A program made the position numbers and the translations under genes. The notes under the pieces were generated by a model that was given only the letters and a program-made list of their open reading frames with translations, had not been told where the DNA came from and searched no databases. Positions 53,871 to 63,050 of a stretch of 64,000 bases of DNA are shown one piece after another; position 1 is the first letter of the stretch; every line of letters begins with the position of its first letter. Source of the stretch: Strongylocentrotus droebachiensis (taxonomy: Eukaryota > Echinodermata > Echinoidea > Camarodonta > Strongylocentrotidae); assembly GCA_035222895.1 (NCBI GenBank), contig JAVYIG010007922.1:1-64000 (forward strand), in the 5' to 3' direction.

Positions 53871-55736
53871 CGATTTTAACAAAATTATGAGGTGGTCTGT
53901 ATGAGATACAGCCCACCTGATAAATAAATAAATAAATAAAGAAGAAAGAAAATTCTGACGAAAACAATAGGTGATCTGTCGATATCGACAGACCACCTAA
54001 TAATATAAGAAAAGGATCCCTACTACTTTGAATAATAATAATAAAAATGTTTACATCATCATCATCCTCGTCAGAATCAGAATCATTAACGGAGTCTTCA
54101 TCAGAATTATCATCACAATCATCATAATTACAGACAGTTGACCTGTACCTGGACTTGAAAGTCTTTGCATGCTGCTTAACCAGTTCAGGAGAAAATGGTT
54201 TGGTCTGAGTTTCAGCTGACGGAGGTTTGGTTTTTGATTCTAACAGTCTTGATGGCCCTCCTAAAAATACATAGATAATCCATATTTACATGATACAGGT
54301 AAACATAAGTTTGATTTTTATAAGGTACATCTGAAAGGATTGTAAAGGCCTTGGCTGGTATTCAAGTCAATACTGAGACTAGCTAAGAAATCTATTTAGT
54401 AAATGGCTAAGCTAAGAAGTTTACTTATCTCGTATTCAAATTGCATTTTAGACTTTTACTTACCGGAGACAAAATCTAAGTAAAATACTCACTGATAAGC
54501 ATTGTAACATCACACGTACGGTCTTTCAAAAGAAATGCGCAATAAATACGCGCTAATATAATATGGCGCAGGTTATGATACTGCGTAAGAAAACCATATG
54601 CCTGCCAGCCAATCAAGGCCTCCAAATAATTGGCTTATAAGTCTGGTAGGGAGCTGTCTTAAATTTAGGGTACAATACTTAGCCAAAAGTTTGAATTGAA
54701 TACCAAAATTGGCTAAGTATTTGATCTAAGCCAAATACTAAGTAAAAAGTTTCAATTTTGTACTTAAGTTTTGAATTGAATATGGGCCCAGAGGCTAATA
54801 TTGTGACATACGACGAGGTGCATGTACTCAAAGGCTTACATGTTTGTCTAAATTTATATGACTTCATTCAATTTTCAGGGGTTTTTAAAATCTAAGTAAT
54901 TTGTGGTATGCATGTACTTGTAGATGCATCACTGCAATAATTTTTCCTACAGTGATGCAAATATACCACACGTAGTTACAAGGTTTTACTTTTAGGTTTC
55001 TAGCTAAGACAGTCTGAGATATCACATTAACAAAAAAGCGAGACGCACTGTCAGCTGACGCGCAAACATAAGATGCATAATGACACTGAAAGTGTCATAA
55101 TAATATGATGTGATGATGTGATGATAATATCATGATGGAATTATGCAAAATAATATAATATTTCTGTAGAAATTTTGCACATAAAGAAAGCAGACATAAT
55201 TTGATTTTCTTTTTTTAATTTTGCTGTCACGCCAACTAGATGTCCTACATTGGTGTCCAGAAAACTTCTAGGCTTTAAAAGTAACATGAGTAAATTATAA
55301 AAATATGCATTGGGCCTGATAGATGTTTGACACTTCTGAAAATCGTGCCAAATGTATAAGACACAGAACACTCACTATCTCTTTGGTAAACACTGACTTC
55401 ACTTTTATACATGGTTTTATAAGTCTTCTGGTGTTGCGAGAATTAGTATTTCTGCTTACCTGTGCTGATTGGAAATAGAGGTTCATTGAGCGATATGTCC
55501 GCTAGGTCACCCAAGTCAATCTCTCGTAGTTTGTCTGCCAAAAGCTGTCGTTTATTTGAGTGTGGAGGTTGCTGCACGACATTCCATTTCATGAATACAT
55601 GCAGAAATGCATTGGTATAGTTATTTGACTTCTGAATCAGGATTGTCTGTAGCTGAGCATACGGGAACCCTAGAGATATCCCTACAGCCTCGTAGTAAGA
55701 TGGAGGGATATTATGGGCCAGCTTCAGGAACTCCAT
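53830..55736 (-). CDS. Death-domain mini-gene 1 (duplicated NLR 5' end), hypothetical
   Basis: Exon 1 (55736-55460) is identical in protein to the NLR Death exon. Exon 2 (54260-53830) starts like the NACHT exon (GPSRLLESKTKP, then FKSRYRSTVC) but after about 48 codons leaves homology for an acidic run (DDNSDEDSVNDSDSDEDDDD) and an Ile/Phe-rich tail. Acceptor gtatttttag and donor are intact; together they give 235 residues to TAG at 53830. The end of this copy runs into the Helitron-like insertion. No ATPase remains. It could be a Death-only regulator, an alternative 5' exon source for the NLR, or an untranscribed relic. Confidence 0.45.
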
Positions 55737-55844
55737 GTCACTGACAGTACTGTAAAATGAATAATAAATCAATTGGGAATGATAGGATATTAGTTAGAGA
55801 AAATCTTATTGGATGAGAAGCTATCAAGTGACACTTAATTTGTA

Positions 55845-57764
55845 TTATGTGCTCGGCTGTGCAATATAAGGGCCTGGGGATATCAGGTCATAATACCATT
55901 TGAAACAAATTGCCAAAGTTGCAGGTGAGGGCGGTATTTTTCTGGCAAGGGTAATCATTCCAAATAAAGCAGAGTCTGGCAGTAAATACAATAATGATAG
56001 TGATAGTAATAATAATAATATAAGAAGAAAAGGATCCCTACTACTTTGAATAATAATAATAAAAATGTTTACATCATCATCATCCTCGTCAGAATCAGAA
56101 TCATTAACGGAGTCTTCATCAGAATTATCATCACAATCATCATAATTACAGACAGTTGACCTGTACCTGGACTTGAAAGTCTTTGCACGCTGCTTAACCA
56201 GTTCAGGAGAAAATGGTTTGGTCCGAGTTTCAGCTGACGGAGGTTTGGTTTGTGATTCTAACAGTCTTGATGGCCCTCCTAAAAATACATAGATAATCCA
56301 TATTTACATGATACAGGTAAACATAAGTTTGATTTTTATAAGGTACATCTGAAAGGATTGTAAAGGCCTTGGCTGGTATTCAAGTCAATACTGAGACTAG
56401 CTAAGAAATCTATTTAGTAAATGGCTAAGCTAAGAAGTTTACTTATCTCGTATTCAAATTGCATTTTAGACTTTTACTTACCGGAGACAAAATCTAAGTA
56501 AAATACTCACTGATAAGCATTGTAACATCACACGTACGGTCTTTCAAAAGAAATGCGCAATAAATACGCGCTAATATAATATGGCGCAGGTTATGATACT
56601 GCGTAAGAAAACCATATGCCTGCCAGCCAATCAAGGCCTCCAAATAATTGGCTTATAAGTCTGGTAGGGAGCTGTCTTAAATTTAGGGTACAATACTTAG
56701 CCAAAAGTTTGAATTGAATACCAAAATTGGCTAAGTATTTGATCTAAGCCAAATACTAAGTAAAAAGTTTCAATTTTGTACTTAAGTTTTGAATTGAATA
56801 TGGGCCCAGAGGCTAATATTGTGACATACGACGAGGTGCATGTACTCAAAGGCTTACATGTTTGTCTAAATTTATATGACTTCATTCAATTTTCAGGGGT
56901 TTTTAAAATCTAAGTAATTTGTGGTATGCATGTACTTGTAGATGCATCACTGCAATAATTTTTCCTACAGTGATGCAAATATACCACACGTAGTTACAAG
57001 GTTTTACTTTTAGGTTTCCAGCTAAGACAGTCTGAGATATCACATTAACAAAAAAGCGAGACGCACTGTCAGCTGACGCGCAAACATAAGATGCATAATG
57101 ACACTGAAAGTGTCATAATAATATGATGTGATGATGTGATGTGATGTGATGATAATATCATGATGGAATTATGCAAAAGAATATAATATTTCTGTAGAAA
57201 TTTTGCACATAAAGAAAGCAGACATAATTTGATTTTCTTTTTTTAATTTTGCTGTCACGCCAACTAGATGTCCTACATTGGTGTCCAGAAAACTTCTAGG
57301 CTTTAAAAATAACATGAGTAAATTATAAAAATATGCATTGGGCCTGATAGATGTTTGACACTTCTGAAAATCGTGCCAAATGTATAAGACACAGAACACT
57401 CACTATCTCTTTGGTAAACACTGACTTCACTTTTATACATGGTTTTATAAGTCTTCTGGTGTTGCGAGAATTTGTATTTCTGCTTACCTGTGCTGATTGG
57501 AAATAGAGGTTCATTGAGCGATATGTCCGCTAGGTCACCCAAGTCAATCTCTCGTAGTTTGTCTGCCAAAAGCTGTCGTTTATTTGAGTGTGGAGGTTGC
57601 TGCACGACATTCCATTTCATGAATACATGCAGAAATGCATTGGTATAGTTATTTGACTTCTGAATCAGGATTGTCTGTAGCTGAGCATACGGGAACCCTA
57701 GAGATATCCCTACAGCCTCGTAGTAAGATGGAGGGATATTATGGGCCAGCTTCAGGAACTCCAT
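55845..57764 (-). CDS. Death-domain mini-gene 2 (duplicated NLR 5' end), hypothetical
   Basis: Exon 1 (57764-57488): Death domain identical to the NLR copy. Exon 2 (56278-55845): truncated NACHT spacer, acidic run, then [17 protein letters not shown], a hydrophobic stretch long enough to resemble a membrane anchor, and a stop at 55845-55847; 236 residues in total, in frame. The hydrophobic part is translated from an AT-rich microsatellite, so it may be accidental. Its end lies about 95 bp from the next Death exon. Confidence 0.45.
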
Positions 57765-57872
57765 GTCACTGACAGTACTGTAAAATGAATAATAAATCAA
57801 TTGGGAATGATAGGATATTAGTTAGAGAAAATCTTATTGGATGAGAAGCTATCAAGTGACACTTAATTTGTA

Positions 57873-59785
57873 TTATGTGCTCGGCTGTGCAATATAAGGG
57901 CCTGGGGATATCAGGTCATAATACCATTTGAAACAAATTGCCAAAGTTGCAGGTGAGGGCGGTATTTTTCTGGCAAGGGTAATCATTCCAAATAAAGCAG
58001 AGTCTGGCAGTAAATACAATAATGATAGTGATAGTAATAATAATAATATAAGAAGAAAAGGATCCCTACTACTTTGAATAATAATAATAAAAATGTTTAC
58101 ATCATCATCATCCTCGTCAGAATCAAAATCATTAACGGAGTCTTCATCAGAATTATCATCACAATCATCATAATTACAGACAGTTGACCTGTACCTGGAC
58201 TTGAAAATCTTTGCACGCTGCTTAACCAGTTCAGGAGAAAATGGTTTGGTCTGAGTTTCAGCTGACGGAGGTTTGGTTTGTGATTCTAACAGTCTTGATG
58301 GCCCTCCTAAAAATACATAGATAATCCATATTTACATGATATAGGTAAACATAAGTTTGATTTTTATAAGGTACATCTGAAAGGATTGTAAAGGCCTTGG
58401 CCGGTATTCAAGTCAATACTGAGACTAGCTAAGAAATCTACTAAGTAAATGGCTAAGCTAAGAAGTTTACTTATCTCGTATTCAAATTGGATTTTAGACT
58501 TTTACTTACCGGAGACAAAATCTAAGTAAAATACTCACTGATAAGCATTGTAACATCACACGTACGGTCTTTCAAAAGAAATGCGCAATAAATACGCGCT
58601 AATATAATATGGCGCAGGTTATGATACTGCGTAAAGAAAACCATATGCCTGCCAGCCAATCAAGGCCTCCAAATAATTGGCTTATAAGTCTGGTAGGGAG
58701 CTGTCTTAAATTTAGGGTACAATACTTAGCCAATAGTTTGAATTGAATACCAAAATTGGCTAAGTATTTGATCTAAGCCAAATACTAAGTAAAAAGTTTC
58801 AATTTTGTACTTAAGTTTTGAATTGAATATGGGCCCAGAGGCTAATATTGTGACATACGACGAGGTGCATGTACTCAAAGGCTTACATGTTTGTCTGAAT
58901 TTATATGACTTCATTCAATTTTCAGGGGGTTTTAAAATCTAAGTAATTTGTGGTATGCATGTACTTGTAGATGCATCACTGCAATAATTTTTCCTACAGT
59001 GATGCAAATATACCACACGTAGTTACAAGGTTTTACTTTTAGGTTTCCAGTTAAGACAGTCTGAGATATCACATTAACAAAAAAGCGAGACGCACTGTCA
59101 GCTGACGCGCAAACATAAGATGCATAATGACACTGTAAGTGTCATAATAATATGATGTGATGATGTGATGTGATGTGATGATGGAATTATGCAAAAGAAT
59201 ATAATATTTCTGTAGAAATTTTGAACATAAAGAAAGCAGACATAATTTCATCTTTTTATTTTTATTTTGCTGTCACGCCAACTAGATGTCCTACATTGGT
59301 GTCCAGAAAACTTCTAGGCTTTAAAAGTAACATGAGTAAATTATAAAAATATGCATTGGGCCTGAGAACATTTGACACTTCTAAAAATTGTGGGAAATGT
59401 ATAGAACACAAAACATGCACTCACTATCTCTATGCTAAAAACTGAATGCACTTTTATGCATGGCTTGCTGTGTCTTCTAATGTAGCAAGAATTAGTATCA
59501 CTGTTTACCTGTGCTGCTTGGAATCAGAGGTTCATTGAGCAATCTGTTCGATAGGACACCCAAGTCAATCTCTCGAAGTTTGTCTGCCAAAAGCTGTCGT
59601 TTGTTTGAGTGTGGAGGTTGCTGCTTGTCATTCCATTTCATAAAGACATCCATTAAGGCATTTTTGTAGTTCTTCGACTTCTCATTTAGGATCTTCTCTA
59701 GCTGAGCATAGGAGATCCCAAGAGATATCCCTAAAGCGTTGTAGTAAGATGGAGGGATATCCTGGGCCAGCTTCAGGAACTCCAT
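57873..59785 (-). CDS. Death-domain mini-gene 3 with diverged Death domain, hypothetical
   Basis: Exon 1 (59785-59509) is the most different of the four Death exons: MEFLKLAQDIPPSYYNALG, SYAQLEKILNEKSKNY, VFMKWNDKQQ, yet all helices and both splice sites are kept. Exon 2 (58306-57873) is nearly identical to that of mini-gene 2, with the same acidic and hydrophobic tail and stop. Predicted 236 residues. The divergence covers only the Death half of the unit (about 59345-60060), while 58044-59340 is nearly identical to its neighbours. This marks the array edge. Confidence 0.45.
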
Positions 59786-60359
59786 TTCACTGATAGTACT
59801 GTAAAATGAATAATAAATCAATTGGGTACGATACTAGTTCATCCTTTTGGCTGAGAAGCTATTACGTGACACTAAACAATTTGTATCATGTGCCCCAGCT
59901 TGCAATATAACAGCCTGGGGATATCAGAATATATTGCCCAAGATATTAACATTTGAAACATATTGCCCCAAATTGCAGAAAAGGGCAGTATTGTTCCGGC
60001 ATGGGTAATCGTACCAAAAGAAGCAGAGTGGGGCAGGACATATCATAATGATGATGATGATGATAATGATGAGGATGATAGTAATAATAATAATACGAAA
60101 AAGATTACTCCTTCTTCTAACAAGTCAACACAAAGCGTAGCATCCCCTCGCAGGGTACAAATGGCCTATATACGTCAGAACAAGTTACCTCCATTGGACT
60201 ATACTATTATATTACTAGGCAAGGAAGTTAACCACATTTTCACATATATAATTAGGTGTTTTTGCAAATTGAATGAGCTATGACCTGTCACCTTTGACCT
60301 ACATATCCAGAAATCGAACTTAGGCTGTACATGTATTTTGATACCATGTACCTTCATAT

Positions 60360-60840
60360 TAAATTTGATGTGGGCGAGAAAGTGGTCTAAGTCAGGTCTG
60401 CTATGTGGCCAGATGATGAATGTGTCGTCGAACATATCGGAACCAGAGAGAAGGGCGTTGTGAGAGAGTCTGGAGTGCCGTTGTTTCAAAGTGCTCCATG
60501 AAGATATTGGCTATAACCGGTGAAAGAGGCGATCCCATGGCTGCGCCTTGAAGTTGCTGGTAGTAATTGTCTCGCCATTTGAAGGAAGTTGAGTTGAGGC
60601 AGAAGTACAAGAGGTCATGTATTTCATCCGGTGTCAGGGGGGTTCTGTCGGGGAGAGTGTCGTCAGCTTCGAGGCGTTCTTTGACGATTCGGCAGGATTC
60701 GGTGACAGGAACATTGGTGAAGAGAGATTCAACATCGAAACTGACCATGATGTCTGTATCGTGTATGGTGGTCTAGCTTGGAGAGGATATTAACGAAATG
60801 CTTGGAGTTATTGATGTGGTGCTGCGATTGTCCTAACTCA
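60360..60840 (-). mobile_element. Penelope-like element reverse transcriptase fragment, frameshifted
   Basis: The minus strand encodes NNSKHFVNILSKL (near 60830), MVSFDVESLFTNVPV, a palm block with QGAAMGSPLSPVIANIFMEH, and in another frame DDTFIIWPH with LDHFLAHI. These are core motifs of Penelope-like reverse transcriptases. At least two frameshifts separate them: one upstream of VSFDV and one by a single extra base at the YVDD catalytic box (near 60430). The N- and C-terminal parts, including any GIY-YIG endonuclease, are absent. Dead copy. Confidence 0.85.
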
Positions 60841-61510
60841 GGACTATACATCAACGACATCTGGAAACCTCTCATCAACAAGTATCCGGTCACTCCTCCT
60901 CCAGCACCGCCTCCAGCACCGCCCTCACCACCATGACAGACAGCCGTACATCAACCACCGCCACCCGCCGAACCCTCAAAGCAGCTGCCAGCCTCACAGC
61001 TACAATGCACAGCAGATGACAACAGACTACAATGCCGCCTACGTCAGGGACACACACAGCGTCTCGCCGACAGCCGCCCCACTCATCGACTCGAAACTCT
61101 CCTAAGTCCGCAACCCGGAGACTCCAGCCCAGGCGGACAGTCAGACGAATTACCAGCCGACCATCCATGCCCACTCCCCGATGACTCAAGCCGACACGGT
61201 CACCTATTTTTCCCTGACGTCCGCACCCCGGTGACTTAAGCTCACGCACGCCAGCTATTCTCCACTCCTGACGACGGATAGTCAACCTGTTTGAAACGTC
61301 GAGCCACTCATCCTCTCCAAGCGCTATAGTTCTCTTGAGAACTATATGCTAAGAAAGATAACAAACAGTCCTTTTCAGGACTACACTCCTCCAAGAAAGA
61401 TTACCGAGTCAGAGTCCTTTTCAGGACTCCTCAAACCTCTCTCTCTCTCTCACACATGGTGCACCCGCAAACCTACTGTATATCTACATCACCATGCAAG
61501 CCGACACTTT
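60841..61510 (-). mobile_element. Upstream/pseudo-LTR part of the Penelope-like element
   Basis: A C-rich stretch (60880-61260) unlike surrounding DNA, then ggatagtcaacctgtttgaa, gaactatatg and repeated tccttttcaggact. The last 250 bp match the fragment in OXSM intron 9 (15340-15600). A 131-codon open frame on the minus strand through the C-rich part has no recognisable domain. Confidence 0.55.
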
Positions 61511-61536
61511 CAAGCAGCATCTATTAAATACTAAAG

Positions 61537-61758
61537 TTATTTAAACATATTTGTGGCTTACACCCAGTAAATAAGATTGATTGATCGATCTGTATTGAAA
61601 AAAAAGTCAGCAAAAATCTTGGAACCAGAGGGACTTGAACCTGCCATCTACTGCTTGCCGGGCAGCGACTCTACCACCAGGCCATCACTGGTCAATAGCA
61701 CAGTCATGATGAACTTGATCTTATTTACTGGGTGTAAGCCACAAATATGTTTAAATAA
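61537..61758. mobile_element. 222-bp element with perfect 41-bp inverted ends around a tRNA-like core
   Basis: Left arm 61537-61577 (ttatttaaacatatttgtgg, cttacacccagtaaataagat) is the exact complement of 61718-61758. The roughly 140-bp interior contains a tRNA-like sequence. A clear target duplication is not resolved. Confidence 0.8.
61624..61692 (-). tRNA. tRNA-like sequence (pseudo-tRNA or SINE head) inside an inverted-repeat element
   Basis: Minus strand: acceptor ACCAGTG/CTCTGGT (six of seven pairs), A box tggcctggtggtagagtc, anticodon stem GCTGC/GCAGT with seven-base loop CCGGCAA, B box ggttcaagtcc. Position 33 is C instead of the invariant U and two T-stem pairs are broken, so it is not a working tRNA. 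Nominal anticodon GGC. Confidence 0.5.
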
Positions 61759-61910
61759 TTGAAATTTCTCCCAGGAAGCATTACATTTATAAAATACTAA
61801 AATTATGGATCAGAAACCAGATTCGCATATTTAATGAGCTATGAACTTTGACCTACATACTTGGAAATTGATCTCAGGCTGTGTTTTGATACCATGTACC
61901 TTCATATCAT

Positions 61911-62087
61911 TTACTAATGGCCGCCGAGTAGTGTGCAGAGTAGTGTGCACAATGGCCGCCGAGTAGTGTGCACACGAGGTGAGCTGGCTCTATAAGAAAT
62001 AATGAGTTTCGGGCTATAATTCTACAAATTCTACAGATTTTCTACAGATTTCAACAACATCCTGACACCAAATATTACTCCATCACC
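61911..62087 (+). promoter_or_regulatory. 5' region of an L1-type element with two AATGGCCGCCGAGTAG motifs
   Basis: aatggccgccgagtagtgtg occurs at 61916 and 61951, 35 bp apart. It resembles the YY1-type motif (AAGATGGCCG) at the start of mammalian L1. It precedes the ORF1 start by about 140 bp, so it may be the internal promoter. The similarity is by eye. Confidence 0.35.
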
Positions 62088-63050
62088 ATGAACGATAAAG
62101 AATACGACTTGAGAACACAGAAAGTGAGTAACAACTCCAAAAAGGCAGGCCAAAAGTCAAAAGCAAAAGCCGACAGCACGCTATCGAAAACAGTCAGCGA
62201 AAAAGAAGGCGTGGCGTGTGCTTCGGCCCCGGTGCAGCCGGCGCCGCCGGTCGAGATGATCGAGGACACCCCCGACGATCCGCGGTCAGTAATGCCCGAG
62301 ATGCGAAAGCTCTTCAGTGAATTTTCTGCTAATATCGACGGGAAACTTAACATCATGATTAATGATTTAGCATCGGTTAAAAGGGATTTGTCAGTGATAA
62401 AGAGAGAAGTCAGGGATCTTGAGAAGGCAGTTGAGGATACTTCGGGCAGGATTGAGTCAGTTGAAACTGACAAAATCCCAACCATCGAATCATCCATTAC
62501 GCAGCTACGTAAAGATCTTGAAGACCAGCTTGTGCGCCAGGAACTACACCATAGGAAGCAAAACCTCCTTTTCTACGGTATCGCCCCTGCACCTGACGAG
62601 GATGTCTACGCCACCGCCACTAAAGTTATTTCGGATATTTTGCATATACCTGCTGTGGAAGCTCAACAAATACACATCATCAACGCTCACCGCCTACCAA
62701 GAAGGGGCAATGCAACCGGAGCTGCGGCGCCCCCGGCCGGCCCCGATCCAATCATCATTAGGTTTGGCAGAATGTTGGATCGGGATAGGATCATACGTGC
62801 CTACGAGCGCGAGGAAACCGAGCGAGCGAGATCTAAATCAACCCAGGTTGAGCCCGCCCCGACCCATCGTATTTCCGTACGATCTGACCTGCCGCCGGTA
62901 ATGAAGAGAGAACGGGGTCGCCTATCAGCAATAGCATACAACCTTCGGAAATCACAGTCGCTAAAAACCAAGATTAAAGTACAGGGCACGTCAGTCATCC
63001 TCCTTACAAGGGAAAATAAGGGCCAGACATGGACCACCTGGTCGGAATGA
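62088..63050 (+). CDS. L1-type retrotransposon ORF1 protein (RNA-binding, Transposase_22-like)
   Basis: 320 residues, intact, start context caccatga. In L1-type elements this protein trimerises and coats the element's RNA as a nucleic-acid chaperone. Visible parts: a basic, disordered N-terminus (KKAGQKSKAKAD, residues 19-30), a heptad-rich coiled coil (about 85-150: INDLASVKRDLSVIKREVRD), an RRM starting HRKQNLLFYGIAP (about 155) and including DPIIIRFGRMLDRDRIIRAY, then a C-terminal basic segment with RISVRSDLPPVMKRERGRL (about 261-279) typical of the ORF1 CTD. ORF2 should follow within about 100 bases, but the remaining 950 bp of the window has no reverse transcriptase or endonuclease frame. 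Confidence 0.85.
   Translation: MNDKEYDLRTQKVSNNSKKAGQKSKAKADSTLSKTVSEKEGVACASAPVQPAPPVEMIEDTPDDPRSVMPEMRKLFSEFSANIDGKLNIMINDLASVKRDLSVIKREVRDLEKAVEDTSGRIESVETDKIPTIESSITQLRKDLEDQLVRQELHHRKQNLLFYGIAPAPDEDVYATATKVISDILHIPAVEAQQIHIINAHRLPRRGNATGAAAPPAGPDPIIIRFGRMLDRDRIIRAYEREETERARSKSTQVEPAPTHRISVRSDLPPVMKRERGRLSAIAYNLRKSQSLKTKIKVQGTSVILLTRENKGQTWTTWSE

Larger units (their letters stand above)
49330..54000 (-). mobile_element. 4.67-kb Helitron-like (rolling-circle) non-autonomous insertion with internal head-to-tail copies
   Basis: Read on the minus strand, the 3' end is a hairpin (49340-49360, aattcgtc/gacgaatt) followed by aaattt and CTAG, then host T: the Helitron 3' signature. The 5' tip (53986-54000) repeats in inverted form just inside the 3' hairpin (aggtggtctgtc, 49361-49372), the asymmetric arrangement described for Helitron2/Helentron. 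Two more 3' ends with hairpin acttgtttggaacaagt and CTAG lie at 51571 and 52727, 1156 bp apart, so the body is a tandem of similar 1.15-kb units. The paralogous units at 56016 and 58044 keep the uninterrupted A|T target. No Rep/helicase is encoded. Confidence 0.75.
54001..60080. repeat. Three tandem 2.02-kb segmental duplications of the NLR 5' region
   Basis: Units start taatataag at 54001, 56016 and 58044. Each holds, in plus order, a truncated NACHT 5' piece, about 1.2 kb of intron with the AT-rich block (54290-55150), a Death exon and 250 bp of flank. The first two are almost identical. A fourth Death half, contiguous before the Helitron-like insertion, lies at 48480-49329. Confidence 0.9.

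Noticed and set aside
57303..57800. 165-codon frame reading from the Death exon into the intron
   Set aside because: The extension past the cacag|gtaaac donor is intron; the other copies with single-base changes have stops there.
60890..61285. 131-codon Arg/Val-rich frame on the minus strand
   Set aside because: It lies in the C-rich terminal region of the Penelope-like element; GC-rich DNA has few stops and no domain is visible.
61262..61300. Hammerhead ribozyme candidate (ctgacga ... gaaacgtc) in the Penelope-like terminal region
   Set aside because: CUGACGA and GAAA are present, but a proper stem II cannot form between them: pairing uses the G of GAAA. The sister copy at 15549-15577 lacks GAAA.
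62075..62901. Alternative frames over the L1-type ORF1 (140 codons minus, 160 codons plus)
   Set aside because: Shadows of the 320-codon ORF1, which has coiled-coil, RRM and CTD features.
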